A stretch of DNA of 64,000 nt. Origin: Faucicola mancuniensis (lineage in GTDB: Bacteria > Pseudomonadota > Gammaproteobacteria > Pseudomonadales > Moraxellaceae). The stretch covers positions 992,001-1,056,000 of the forward strand of contig NZ_CP171363.1 of NCBI RefSeq assembly GCF_046523945.1. The letters are read 5' to 3'. Position 1 is the stretch's first letter; each line of letters opens with the position of its first letter. Of this stretch, positions 16,422-25,388 are shown in pieces. A program made the position numbers and the translations under genes. The notes under the pieces are model-generated. The model was not told the origin of the DNA. It saw only the letters and a list, made by a program, of their open reading frames with translations, and made no database searches.

Positions 16422-16557
16422 TTAAATTACCCCACAAAAACCCCCCGATACCGTACATAAGCCTGCCAAACCAAACACAACAATATCCAAAATGATAAGT
16501 TTTTTCAAAACCTTGCGAAGTTTTTTTTGACTTGACTAAATCCTTGATTTTACGCAT
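16422..16557 (-). pseudogene. Candidate 44-aa membrane micro-ORF, out of frame at an A8 run
   Basis: From the ATG at 16557 the frame reads MRKIKDLVKSKK and then meets eight A residues (T at 16521-16528). Removing one base gives LRKVLKKLIILDIVVFGLAG, a good single membrane span, ending at TAA 16422. As given, the ATG frame runs on antisense into DUF1328. It could be a broken or phase-variable small protein, a sequencing indel, or chance. Confidence 0.3.
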
Positions 16558-16572
16558 AAATTTTCTTTCTTA

Positions 16573-17142
16573 TCAAACTAAAACCATCTTTAATCCAATA
16601 CCCATTAATACCAATCCGCCAAAAATTTCCGCTTTACTTTTCAAATACGTCCCCGATTTTTTACCCAAAAACACACCCACGAAACTAAAAACCCCCGTTA
16701 CCACCGCAATTATTACACATGACAGATACGCATTAACAGACATTAAATTGAGCGTAAAACCCGCCGCCATCGCATCAATGCTTGTGGCAATGGCGAGCGT
16801 TGTCATGGTTTTGTGGTTAAGGGGTAATTCGGTTTGATTGGCTAAGTTTAACTTATCGGTATCGGGTTCATCATCATCGCTAAAGGCTTCGTATAGCATT
16901 TTTCCGCTAAGCCCAAGCAAAATCACACAAGCGATATAAGAGGCAAAATTGGCGATAAAACCCAAAATCGTACGTCCGCCAAGATAGCCGATTAACGGCA
17001 TTAACCCTTGAAACACGCCAAAATACACGCCTGCCATGACAGCGATTTTGGCGGTGTGGTGGCGGTGCTTTGCCCCAAGTCCGATAGACACGGCAAAAGC
17101 GTCCATAGATAACGCAATGGCAAGTAAAAGAAGTTCTAACAT
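16573..17142 (-). CDS. mntP: Manganese efflux pump MntP
   Basis: A 189-residue inner-membrane exporter of Mn(II) that limits manganese toxicity. The start MLELLLLAIALSMDAFAVSI with the conserved SMDAFAVS motif, the second-half repeat ATSIDAMAAGFTL, and about six membrane spans are typical of the MntP (DUF204) family at its usual length. It lies 92 bp downstream of the DUF2061 gene on the same strand. The Fur-like box upstream of that gene could therefore control both, matching the metal-linked regulation known for mntP in Escherichia coli. Confidence 0.95.
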   Translation of the reverse strand: MLELLLLAIALSMDAFAVSIGLGAKHRHHTAKIAVMAGVYFGVFQGLMPLIGYLGGRTILGFIANFASYIACVILLGLSGKMLYEAFSDDDEPDTDKLNLANQTELPLNHKTMTTLAIATSIDAMAAGFTLNLMSVNAYLSCVIIAVVTGVFSFVGVFLGKKSGTYLKSKAEIFGGLVLMGIGLKMVLV

Positions 17143-17234
17143 TTTTCACCTTTTGGCTTGTGGACTTATATTTAATTAACATTTAATCCACTGGCTGACT
17201 TTTGGTGAATTTTAGCACAAATTTTGTTAAAAAT

Positions 17235-17495
17235 TTAATGTTTTAGTAGGTTTAACGATTGTTTTTGTTCAAATTTTTTCCACGCTTTCTCATGAAAGAA
17301 AAATACAATCGTGTTAATCGTTGGCTCAAGCAAAGCAATTAAACCGCCAATCAACAAACTCCCTGTCAATATATAAGCCACGCTAAACGCCACGCCAAAA
17401 TGTAATACAGCAAAAGACAAGGTTTTTATCAATGCTTGACGGTTCGTTTTGGTGATGTGGTATAAGGTGTTTTGAACGGTGGTGGTAGGGGACAT
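17235..17495 (-). CDS. DUF2061 membrane protein
   Basis: An 86-residue protein with two hydrophobic spans, TLSFAVLHFGVAFSVAYILTG and LLIGGLIALLEPTINTIVFF, followed by the conserved FFHEKAWKKF. That order, including the EPxxNTIxxFxHE signature, is DUF2061. Function is unknown. It is the first gene downstream of a near-perfect Fur box and is followed on the same strand by mntP, so a role linked to iron or manganese stress is plausible but inferred. Confidence 0.85.
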   Translation of the reverse strand: MSPTTTVQNTLYHITKTNRQALIKTLSFAVLHFGVAFSVAYILTGSLLIGGLIALLEPTINTIVFFFHEKAWKKFEQKQSLNLLKH

Positions 17496-17515
17496 GATTT
17501 TTTCTCTTTTTAATT

Positions 17516-17534
17516 GATAATAATTATCATTATC
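17516..17534 (-). promoter_or_regulatory. Fur box upstream of DUF2061-mntP
   Basis: GATAATAATTATCATTATC matches 17 of 19 positions of the Fur consensus GATAATGATAATCATTATC. It sits 21-39 bp upstream of the DUF2061 start, where bound Fur would block RNA polymerase. The position and symmetry make it a convincing operator. Confidence 0.8.
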
Positions 17535-17614
17535 TTAATAAAAATTTCTAAAAAATCCAGTTGTCTTTGTTAATTTTTATGTTTTGTTTTTTAAATCATT
17601 CATAAAAAATTCAT

Positions 17615-17648
17615 AAAAAAACCAAAATTATCAAATTTTGGTTTTTTT
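17615..17648 (-). terminator. Rho-independent terminator of gyrB
   Basis: AAAAAAACCAAAATT and its complement form a strong stem around a 4-nt loop and end in seven T on either strand, 21 bp past the gyrB stop. The symmetry means it could also stop transcripts from the other direction. Confidence 0.8.
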
Positions 17649-17668
17649 ATAAAAATTTTTACAAAAAA

Positions 17669-20128
17669 TCAAATATCCAAATTCGCCACCGTCAAGGCAT
17701 TTTCTTCAATAAACGCACGTCTTGGCTCAACGTCATCACCCATCAAACACGAGAATAAATGGTCAGCGGCAATCGCATCTTCAATGGTAACTTTCAGCAT
17801 ATGGCGATTTTCTGGGTCCATCGTGGTTTCCCACAATTGGTCGGCATTCATCTCGCCCAAGCCTTTATAACGCTGAATCGCAAGCCCACGGCGAGCGTCC
17901 GCCATGATAAACTGCCACAGATACGCCATATCAGCGACAGGAAGTTTTTTCTCGCCTTTTGCGATGTAGGCGGTATCGCTTAACATATCTTTCCATTCGC
18001 TTGTCAAACGGTGCAAACGCCCATACTCGCTAGAGCCGATAAAGGTCGTATCTAGCAAGTATTGATGTGGCAACTGATGAACAAAAATCGTAATGCGTGG
18101 CAAATAATACTCAACCGTTGTTTCGCCATCTTGTTTAGTAAAGGTTTCCAATTCTACTTGCGGATTGAGTTTTTCTGATGTTTTGGTTAATTCGGTTTTA
18201 AGTGTATTTAACCAATTTTGCATGACTTCTTTATTTTCAATCTCTGCCAAACCGATTTTTGGAATAACTGATAACGCATTTAGCACGCTTTCAGGGTATT
18301 TTAATTGTAAACGAGACTTGACAATTTGCGTTTGGTTATAATCGTTTAACAATTTTTCCAACGCTTGTCCGCTAACCGCAGGGGTATCATCAGTCAAATG
18401 CAGTTGCGTATCGTCAATTGTTGATGATAATAGATAGGCTTTTAACGCTTCATCATCTTTTAAATACAGCTCTTGGCGACCCTTTTTCACTTTATACAGC
18501 GGTGGTTGAGCGATGTAAATATGCCCACGTTCAATGAGTTCTGGCGTTTGACGGAAAAAGAAAGTCAATAAAAGTGTACGAATATGCGAGCCGTCCACGT
18601 CCGCATCGGTCATGATGATGATTTTGTGGTAACGCAATTTGTCTGGATTGTACTCGTCTTTGCCAATGCCTGTGCCAAGTGCGGTAATCAGCGTGCCGAC
18701 TTCTGCTGAGCTAATCATTTTGTCAAATCTTGCACGTTCCACATTCAAAATTTTACCTTTTAACGGCAAAATTGCTTGCGTTTTTCGGCTACGCCCTTGT
18801 TTTGCCGAACCACCTGCCGAGTCCCCTTCCACAAGGTACAATTCGGACAAGGCAGGGTCTTTTTCTTGGCAATCGGCTAATTTACCAGGTAAACCTGCAA
18901 TATCTAGCGATGTTTTACGGCGTGTGAGTTCTCTTGCTTTTCTCGCCGCTTCCCTTGCACGGGCTGCGTCAATGATTTTCCCTGCGATAGACTTGGCAAA
19001 ATTTGGGTTTTCCAATAAATATTCATTAAATTTATCACTCATTGCTGATTCGACAGCGGATTTGACTTCGCTAGACACAAGTTTGTCTTTGGTTTGGCTA
19101 GAGAATTTTGGGTCTGGTACTTTTACCGATACAATGGCGGTCAAGCCTTCACGAGCGTCATCACCTGTCACCGCCACTTTTTCTTTTTTCATCAAGTTTT
19201 CGCTTTCCATGTAGTTGTTTAAACCACGAGTCAAAGCCGAGCGAAAACCTGATAAATGTGTACCACCATCACGTTGTGGAATGTTGTTGGTAAAACACAA
19301 CACTTTTTCGTTATAACTGTCCGTCCATTGCAAAGCGACTTCCACACCAATGCCGTCATCTTGCTCACTGCTAAAATGAAACACGTCATTTAGCCCTGCT
19401 TTTCCAGCGTTGATATAATTGACAAACTCGGACAAACCACCTGCGTGTTCAAATTCGTGTTTTTTGTCGCTACGTTCGTCTGTGATGACAATGCGAACGC
19501 CTGAGTTCAAAAACGACAATTCACGCAAACGTTTTGCCAAAATGTCAAAATCAAAAATCGTACCTGTAAAAATCTTATCGCTTGGGTAAAAGCGAATTTG
19601 CGTGCCTGTTTTGTCAGTTGGTTCAAGTTTTTCAATATCTGCTAAGGGTGCACCATTGCTATAAGTTTGGCGGTAATGATAGCCTTGTCGCCAAATCTCT
19701 AACACCAATTTTTCTGACAACGCATTGACCACCGACACGCCCACACCATGCAGACCGCCCGACACTTTATAACTGTTATCATCAAACTTACCGCCTGCGT
19801 GAAGCACCGTCATGATGACTTGTGCCGCTGACACGCCTTCTTCTGGGTGAATGTCCACAGGAATGCCACGTCCGTTGTCGCTGACGCTGACCGATTCATC
19901 TTCGTGGATAATCACGTTAATCTCATCGCAATGCCCTGCCAGTGCCTCGTCAATGGAGTTATCCACCACCTCAAACACCATGTGGTGCAAGCCTGTGCCA
20001 TCATCAGTATCGCCAATATACATACCAGGGCGGACTTGCACCGCTTCCAAGCCTTTTAAAACACGGATACTGTCCGAGCCGTAATTGTCTTGGGCGTTGT
20101 TTTGAGTGGTGGTGGTAGTGTCAGTCAT
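17669..20128 (-). CDS. gyrB: DNA gyrase subunit B
   Basis: This 819-residue subunit is the ATPase half of the type II topoisomerase that introduces negative supercoils; GyrA is not in the window. The GHKL fold shows EVVDNSIDEALAG, DNGRGIP and GGLHGVGVSVVN. The TOPRIM domain shows LYLVEGDSAGGSAKQGR and TDADVDGSHI, and the C-terminus has QRYKGLGEMN and DAIAADHLFSCLMGD. I chose MTDTTT at 20128 because GGAG lies 6 nt upstream; an ATG at 20146 has no such site. recF is not adjacent. The 5' flank is AT-rich promoter space. Confidence 0.97.
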   Translation of the reverse strand: MTDTTTTTQNNAQDNYGSDSIRVLKGLEAVQVRPGMYIGDTDDGTGLHHMVFEVVDNSIDEALAGHCDEINVIIHEDESVSVSDNGRGIPVDIHPEEGVSAAQVIMTVLHAGGKFDDNSYKVSGGLHGVGVSVVNALSEKLVLEIWRQGYHYRQTYSNGAPLADIEKLEPTDKTGTQIRFYPSDKIFTGTIFDFDILAKRLRELSFLNSGVRIVITDERSDKKHEFEHAGGLSEFVNYINAGKAGLNDVFHFSSEQDDGIGVEVALQWTDSYNEKVLCFTNNIPQRDGGTHLSGFRSALTRGLNNYMESENLMKKEKVAVTGDDAREGLTAIVSVKVPDPKFSSQTKDKLVSSEVKSAVESAMSDKFNEYLLENPNFAKSIAGKIIDAARAREAARKARELTRRKTSLDIAGLPGKLADCQEKDPALSELYLVEGDSAGGSAKQGRSRKTQAILPLKGKILNVERARFDKMISSAEVGTLITALGTGIGKDEYNPDKLRYHKIIIMTDADVDGSHIRTLLLTFFFRQTPELIERGHIYIAQPPLYKVKKGRQELYLKDDEALKAYLLSSTIDDTQLHLTDDTPAVSGQALEKLLNDYNQTQIVKSRLQLKYPESVLNALSVIPKIGLAEIENKEVMQNWLNTLKTELTKTSEKLNPQVELETFTKQDGETTVEYYLPRITIFVHQLPHQYLLDTTFIGSSEYGRLHRLTSEWKDMLSDTAYIAKGEKKLPVADMAYLWQFIMADARRGLAIQRYKGLGEMNADQLWETTMDPENRHMLKVTIEDAIAADHLFSCLMGDDVEPRRAFIEENALTVANLDI

Positions 20129-20652
20129 AGCGACTCCATTTTGCATTTGTGTTGTGCGTTTATCGTTAAAAAGTTATTTTTAAAATATTTTAAAACCGTT
20201 TTAAAATCAATAACTTATCAAAAATATTATCAAAAATTTTTGTCAAAAAGAACAAGCCATTATTTTAACAGATTTTGGCTAAAAAGTCATGAATTATCTC
20301 AATTTTGCCATAGATTAGCCGACCTTATTTTATAAAAAATGGCAATTTTAACAAAAATCACAAACTTTTGATTATACAATAGCAAAGAAAAATGTATAAA
20401 AAATGTGTTAAAAATTTTTAATGAAAAATCAAAACCTTACAAAAAATTACAAGCCCGTTAAAAGCTATTTTTACTATAAAAAATATTGTTAAAATTTGAA
20501 TATTGTTACTATTTTTGTTAAGGTAAGATAAAATCTTTCACTTTTTTATCAATTTTTCATAGATTTTGATATTTTTTATCATTTGAGAATATTATGTTTT
20601 GTATAAAAAAATTTATCTAAACCATAATATTCCAAAATTATAGGAATAATAT
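20129..20652. other. 524-bp AT-rich region between gyrB and betT
   Basis: The divergent promoters of gyrB and betT must lie here. The stretch is very rich in A/T runs, so weak -10-like matches are everywhere and none stands out. No convincing gene or structured RNA is seen. Confidence 0.5.
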
Positions 20653-22680
20653 ATGATAATCAAAACTTTTTTACAGGATAAGTCATCATTTAACCCAATC
20701 GTAACGGGCATTACCTTGTTACTTGTGGTGTTGTTGGTGATATTTACCTTGTTGTTACCTGAACAATTTCAAGCGATTTTGGATATAGCCAAAGCGGGAA
20801 TTTTTAAAAATTTTAGCTGGTTTTATATCGTTATTTGCTCTATCTTTTTGTTTTTTCTGATTTTTACTGCATTAAGTGATTTTGGTAATATCAAATTGGG
20901 TGCGGACGAAGAGACGCCTGAGTTTGGTTTTTTGTCGTGGATGGCGATGCTATTTGCGGCAGGTATGGGTGTGGGTTTGATGTTTTTTGGTGTGGCTGAG
21001 CCGTTGTCGCATTTTAATTCAACAATTAGTATCGGTTCACCTGAGCAAAAAACCCAACAAGCCTTGCTACATACCGCATTTCACTGGGGGATTCATGCTT
21101 GGGCGGTGTATGGCGTGATTTCACTCGCTTTGGCGTATTTTGGTTTTCGCTATAAGTTACCGCTTGCGTTACGTTCGTGTTTTTATCCTTTGTTAAAAGA
21201 TAAAATCCACGGCAAAATGGGTGATACCATTGATATTATGGCATTGGTGGCGACTTTATTTGGTATTATCACCACGCTTGGCTTTGGCTCGGCACAGCTT
21301 GGTTCTGGCTTGGTTGAGATGGGCTGGGTAAGTGAAAATAGTTTTACCTTGCAAATCGTGGTGATTGTTACGGTGATGAGTTTGGCGGTGGGTTCTGCGA
21401 TATCTGGCGTGGGTAAAGGCGTGAAGATTTTGAGCGAAACCAATCTGATATTAGCCATTTGCTTGTTGTTATTTGTGTTGTTTACAGGACCAACTTTGTA
21501 TTTATTGGGTGCATTTAGCGATAATATTGGTATTTATTTTAGCAATTTGGTGAATTTAAGCTTTAAAACTTATATCTATGAGCCACAAAATACCGAATGG
21601 TTTAACGGCTGGACGGTGCTGTATTGGGCGTGGTGGTGTTCTTGGGCACCGTTTGTCGGTTTGTTTATTGCACGTATTTCAAAGGGTCGTAGTATTCGTG
21701 AATTTGTGTTTGGTGTGCTGGCTATTCCCACGATTTTTTCTATTTTGTGGTTTACTGTGTTTGGTAACAGTGCGGTTTGGTTAGATACGCACGTGGCAAA
21801 TGGGGCATTGTCGGCTTTGACAGGTTCGCCTGAGATTTTGTTATTTCGCTTTTTGGATTATTTGCCGTTGTCTACTGTTACCAGTTTTGCTGCCTTGTTA
21901 AGCATTGCGTTGTTTTTTATCACATCTGCGGACTCAGGCATTTATGTGTTAAACAATATCGCTTCTCGTGATAAAAGCTTGGCTTCACCTGCATGGCAAA
22001 CCATCATGTGGGGCGTGCTGATGTCGGTGGTGGCGATTACGTTGTTAGCGTCTGGCGGTATTGGCACGTTACAAACAGTTACCTTGATTACTGCTTTGCC
22101 GTTTGCGTTATTGATGTTTATTATGTGTGTGAGTTTATTTTTGGCGTTAAATGCCGATAAAAAATATTTTAGCAGTAGCTTTACTGAAAGTTCGGCAACG
22201 TGGACAGGTGAAAAATGGCGTGAGCGTCTCAATGCCATGTTAAACCAAAAAGATGAACAAGCCACATTAGCCTTTTTGAAAACCACCGCCTTGCCTGCGA
22301 TGAGTGAGTTGCGTCAAGAATTGGTGAATAAATACGGCTTAAATGTGGATGTGGATACGTTGTTTGACGAAGAAGAACCTGCGATTGAGTTTATCATTCA
22401 CCAAAATAGCGTGCGTGATTTTAAATATGGTATTCGTTCGGTTCGCCGTGAATATATTGAATCGTTGGTGCAAGATGAGCATTTGCCACATATTCAGAGC
22501 AATGAAAGTTATCAGCCTTTGACTTACTTTTTTGATGGGCGGACGGGCTATGAAGTGCATTATATGACGCACAATGAGCTGATTAGCGATATTTTGAAGC
22601 ATTATGAGCGTTATTTGTCGTTGATGGGCGATGTCGGTCAGCAGATTATGGCACATGATGAAACGCATTTGGCAGAGTGA
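20653..22680 (+). CDS. betT: BCCT-family choline/betaine transporter, BetT-like
   Basis: A 675-residue sodium- or proton-coupled inner-membrane transporter for quaternary amines used in osmoprotection. Twelve membrane spans occupy about residues 15-510. The BCCT signatures AAGMGVGLMFFGVAEP and the Trp-rich WTVLYWAWWCSWAPFVGLFI, which forms the substrate cage, are present. The cytosolic C-terminal tail of about 160 residues and the overall length match E. coli BetT rather than shorter BCCT members. AGGA precedes the ATG. Choline-oxidising bet genes are not adjacent, so substrate choice is inferred from tail length. Confidence 0.88.
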   Translation: MIIKTFLQDKSSFNPIVTGITLLLVVLLVIFTLLLPEQFQAILDIAKAGIFKNFSWFYIVICSIFLFFLIFTALSDFGNIKLGADEETPEFGFLSWMAMLFAAGMGVGLMFFGVAEPLSHFNSTISIGSPEQKTQQALLHTAFHWGIHAWAVYGVISLALAYFGFRYKLPLALRSCFYPLLKDKIHGKMGDTIDIMALVATLFGIITTLGFGSAQLGSGLVEMGWVSENSFTLQIVVIVTVMSLAVGSAISGVGKGVKILSETNLILAICLLLFVLFTGPTLYLLGAFSDNIGIYFSNLVNLSFKTYIYEPQNTEWFNGWTVLYWAWWCSWAPFVGLFIARISKGRSIREFVFGVLAIPTIFSILWFTVFGNSAVWLDTHVANGALSALTGSPEILLFRFLDYLPLSTVTSFAALLSIALFFITSADSGIYVLNNIASRDKSLASPAWQTIMWGVLMSVVAITLLASGGIGTLQTVTLITALPFALLMFIMCVSLFLALNADKKYFSSSFTESSATWTGEKWRERLNAMLNQKDEQATLAFLKTTALPAMSELRQELVNKYGLNVDVDTLFDEEEPAIEFIIHQNSVRDFKYGIRSVRREYIESLVQDEHLPHIQSNESYQPLTYFFDGRTGYEVHYMTHNELISDILKHYERYLSLMGDVGQQIMAHDETHLAE

Positions 22681-22698
22681 TTTTTATTATTTTATGTC

Positions 22699-22732
22699 AA
22701 AAAAGCAAGAATTTTGGTTCTTGCTTTTTTTT
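22699..22732 (+). terminator. Terminator after betT
   Basis: AAAAAAGCAAGAA and TTCTTGCTTTTTTTT form a stem around TTTGG, 18 bp past the betT stop. It ends in eight T and is usable on both strands. Confidence 0.85.
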
Positions 22733-22754
22733 GTTATCATCAAATAAACAATCG

Positions 22755-22830
22755 TTAATTTGGCTGACAGGTGATACAGGCGATAATTGTCAAAATGTAA
22801 ATTTAAAGTGGTTAAAAGTAATTTTTTCAT
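22755..22830 (-). pseudogene. Possible 24-aa lipoprotein remnant, frame broken
   Basis: An ATG at 22830 has a good AAGGA site 6 nt upstream and starts MKKLLLTTL, like a signal peptide. After a one-base shift at TTTAAATTT the sequence continues IYILTIIACITCQPN and stops at 22755. IIAC fits a lipobox. As written, the ATG frame instead runs into the betT terminator. It is either a decayed or indel-affected tiny lipoprotein, or chance. Confidence 0.25.
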
Positions 22831-22875
22831 AAAATTTCCTTAATCAAAAGTTAAATAATTGATAAAATGATAACA

Positions 22876-24837
22876 TTATTCAAACCCACTTTCCATTTCT
22901 TCAAGTGCCATCATATTTTCCATCAAACGCTCTTCAATCTCACCGATCTGGTTTTTTAAAGTCATTTGCTCATCAAGCAATTTTAACAACTCCACTTTTT
23001 TGCTATCGTCATACAGTGAAGTATCGGCTAATTGCTCTTCAATTGTTGCCAATTTTTCGCCCAATTTCTCAAGCTGTTTTTCATCACCTTCAATTTTTTT
23101 ACGAAGTGGGGCGGTCAGATTTCGCAATTCGGCATTTTTTTTGCGTTGTTCTTCTTTGCTTAACGTTGGTTTTTCATTTTGGCTTTTTTCTTGATTTTGG
23201 TTAAATGTTCCACGTGGAACATTTTGATTGTTTTCTTTTTCAATATTTTGGGCGGTTTTATTTTGATTTTTGCGAGTTTCGGACAGCCACGCACTATAAT
23301 AGGCGATGTCATTGTCAAAAACTTCGCATTTGCCGTCATGCACCAGATACAGCTCATCGCAGACGGTGGCTATCATCTCACGGTCGTGCGATACCAAAAT
23401 CACCGCACCACTAAAATTTTGCAAGGCAAGGCTTAACGCTTGTCGCATTTCTAAATCCAAATGGTTGGTCGGCTCGTCAAGCACTAGCACATTGGGGCGT
23501 TGCCAAACGATTAACGCCAATGTCAATCTCGCACGTTCACCGCCAGAAAACAGCTTGCTCGGCGTGTCAATCCTATCACCACGAAAGTCAAAACTACCCA
23601 AAAACGCACGTAAATCAGCATCAGACGTTTTACCTGCTAAGCGTTGCAACATTAACATAGGCGTGGCTTCACCGTCTAAACTGTCCATTTGATGTTGGTT
23701 AAAATAACCCAAAACTAGACTATCAGCGACTTTGCGTGTGCCGTTTAAAGTCGGTAATTCGCCAACCAAGCCTTTTATCACGGTGGATTTGCCCGCACCA
23801 TTCATACCCAATAGCCCAATTCGGCTGTCAGGGGTGATTTGCAAACGGATTTTGTTAATCAACGGCACATTGTCATAACCCACGCTGACATTATCCATGA
23901 CAATCAGCGGTGAAGTCAGTTGATTTGGCTCATAAAATTGAAAAGTAAACGGATTGTCCGCCATAACAGGGGCAAGCTCGGTCATGCGTTCAAGCTGTTT
24001 GATACGGCTTTGGGCTTGCTTGGCTTTGGTCGCTTTGGCTTTAAAACGGCGGATAAAATCTTCAAGGTGAGCTTTGGTCGCTTGTTGTTTTTCAAAAGCC
24101 TGTTGTTGTTGGGCAAGACGCTCGCTACGAGTACGTACAAAAGTTGTGTAATTACCTGTGTACAACATCATCGTTTGGTTTTCAATGTGCAAAATCCTCC
24201 CAACGACATTGTCCAAAAATGCTTGGTCGTGCGAAATCATCAAAAGCGTGCCGTCATAGGCTTTGAGCCAATCTTCAAGCCACAAAATCGCATCCAAATC
24301 CAAGTGGTTAGTCGGTTCGTCAAGCAATAACAAATCGGCTCGGCTCATCAAGGTTTTGGCAAGGTTTAACCGCATTCGCCAACCGCCCGAAAAACTGCTA
24401 ACAGGTTGATTTTCTTGAATAACGCTAAAGCCCAAGCCTGTCATAATTTGCGATGCTTTTGACGGAATGCTATAACCGTGAATATCATCAAAGCGTGCGT
24501 GAACGTGGGCGATTTCGCTTTCGGTTAAATTTTCGTGGTTGTTAATTTTTTCGTTTAACTCAAAATATTCTTTATCACCACTTAACACAAAATCAATGGC
24601 GGATTGGTCGCTACTTTCAATTTCTTGTGCCATGTGTCCGATTTGCCAATTGCTCGGCATGGATATTTCGCCTGTGTCCAAGCCCAATTCACCCAACAGC
24701 ACCGCAAAAAAACTCGATTTTCCTGTGCCGTTGTTGCCTGTTAAGCCGATTTTAAAATTTGGGTGAATTTGTAAATTGACATTGTGAAATAAAATGCGTC
24801 CGTCTCGGCGAACGCTGGCGTTTTTTAGTTCTATCAT
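22876..24837 (-). CDS. ABC-F family ATPase, YheS-like
   Basis: A 653-residue soluble protein with two ATP-binding cassettes and no membrane spans, the ABC-F plan of ribosome-associated factors that act on the tRNA exit or peptidyl-transferase region. Walker A is LTGNNGTGKSS then GMNGAGKST; signatures are SSFSGGWRMRLNLA and LFSGGERARLTLA; Walker B is LLLLDEPTNHLD and VLVLDEPTNHLD. The linker has the basic RRFKAKATKAKQAQSRIKQL. The charged coiled coil after the second cassette is as in YheS. Codons in the linker to that tail contain a perfect parS-like palindrome. Assignment to YheS rather than Uup or EttA rests on the N-terminal sequence. Confidence 0.9.
   Translation of the reverse strand: MIELKNASVRRDGRILFHNVNLQIHPNFKIGLTGNNGTGKSSFFAVLLGELGLDTGEISMPSNWQIGHMAQEIESSDQSAIDFVLSGDKEYFELNEKINNHENLTESEIAHVHARFDDIHGYSIPSKASQIMTGLGFSVIQENQPVSSFSGGWRMRLNLAKTLMSRADLLLLDEPTNHLDLDAILWLEDWLKAYDGTLLMISHDQAFLDNVVGRILHIENQTMMLYTGNYTTFVRTRSERLAQQQQAFEKQQATKAHLEDFIRRFKAKATKAKQAQSRIKQLERMTELAPVMADNPFTFQFYEPNQLTSPLIVMDNVSVGYDNVPLINKIRLQITPDSRIGLLGMNGAGKSTVIKGLVGELPTLNGTRKVADSLVLGYFNQHQMDSLDGEATPMLMLQRLAGKTSDADLRAFLGSFDFRGDRIDTPSKLFSGGERARLTLALIVWQRPNVLVLDEPTNHLDLEMRQALSLALQNFSGAVILVSHDREMIATVCDELYLVHDGKCEVFDNDIAYYSAWLSETRKNQNKTAQNIEKENNQNVPRGTFNQNQEKSQNEKPTLSKEEQRKKNAELRNLTAPLRKKIEGDEKQLEKLGEKLATIEEQLADTSLYDDSKKVELLKLLDEQMTLKNQIGEIEERLMENMMALEEMESGFE
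23206..23221. promoter_or_regulatory. parS-like centromere site (ParB binding)
   Basis: TGTTCCACGTGGAACA is a perfect 16-bp palindrome. Its core GTTCCACGTGGAAC is the parS sequence described for Pseudomonas chromosomes, and it differs from the general TGTTTCACGTGAAACA at two symmetric positions. It lies within the ABC-F gene, where it encodes NVPRGTF, about 3 kb from gyrB. Origin-near placement is typical. parA and parB are not in the window. I saw no second copy. Confidence 0.8.
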
Positions 24838-24877
24838 GGATTGCTCGTTTTAAAATTGAAAAAATAAATGATAAAAG

Positions 24878-25192
24878 CTAGTTGCTAAAATGTTTTAATA
24901 ACCACAGCACAAATAAGGTCGGCAAAATCATTAACATCAAAAGTCCTTCAGCACCGATGGCTAAATTTCGCATTTCATGGTCTGTTGTCATACGTTTTAG
25001 GGCGAAATATCCAGCTACCATAAAAATAATGCCAATCACTAATAGCCAAATGTGCATTTGGGTTTTGACAGCCATTAGATAAAGAAAAATGATAATGCAA
25101 TTGATACCAATGTATAAGGGTAAAAATTTGGCAAAATAAAGCCCTGCGATAACGCTTATGATTTTTAGATATTGCCAAATAAATTTGAGCAT
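24878..25192 (-). CDS. Small hypothetical membrane protein
   Basis: I do not recognise this 104-residue protein. It starts MLKFIWQYLKIISVIAG and has about four hydrophobic segments: near residues 5-22, 24-41, 46-64 and 80-98. The start at 25192 is chosen because AGGA lies about 7 nt upstream; a longer frame to 25294 adds a charged, unlikely N-terminus. It lies 40 bp upstream of the ABC-F gene on the same strand and may be cotranscribed. Confidence 0.65.
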   Translation of the reverse strand: MLKFIWQYLKIISVIAGLYFAKFLPLYIGINCIIIFLYLMAVKTQMHIWLLVIGIIFMVAGYFALKRMTTDHEMRNLAIGAEGLLMLMILPTLFVLWLLKHFSN

Positions 25193-25388
25193 AATGTTTT
25201 TCCTAAGCAATTGAAAAAATTGAAATTTTTCTGATTTAAAATACCATCTTGAGCAAATTTTCACAAAAAATGGTATGTTTTTAATATCTTGCAAGGTAAT
25301 TTAATCATATAAATTCTTGATAGTATAAAGTATTTGCCCCATAATATAAAAAAGTTTTTAACAACATAAAAAAATAAAGGTAAAAATA

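Noticed and set aside
18639..19214. 191-aa frame on the + strand inside gyrB
   Set aside because: It lies fully antisense to a conserved gene and its residues look like a shadow of gyrB codons.
20090..20335. 81-aa frame upstream of betT
   Set aside because: It starts inside antisense gyrB and runs into low-complexity AT-rich DNA; no ribosome site.
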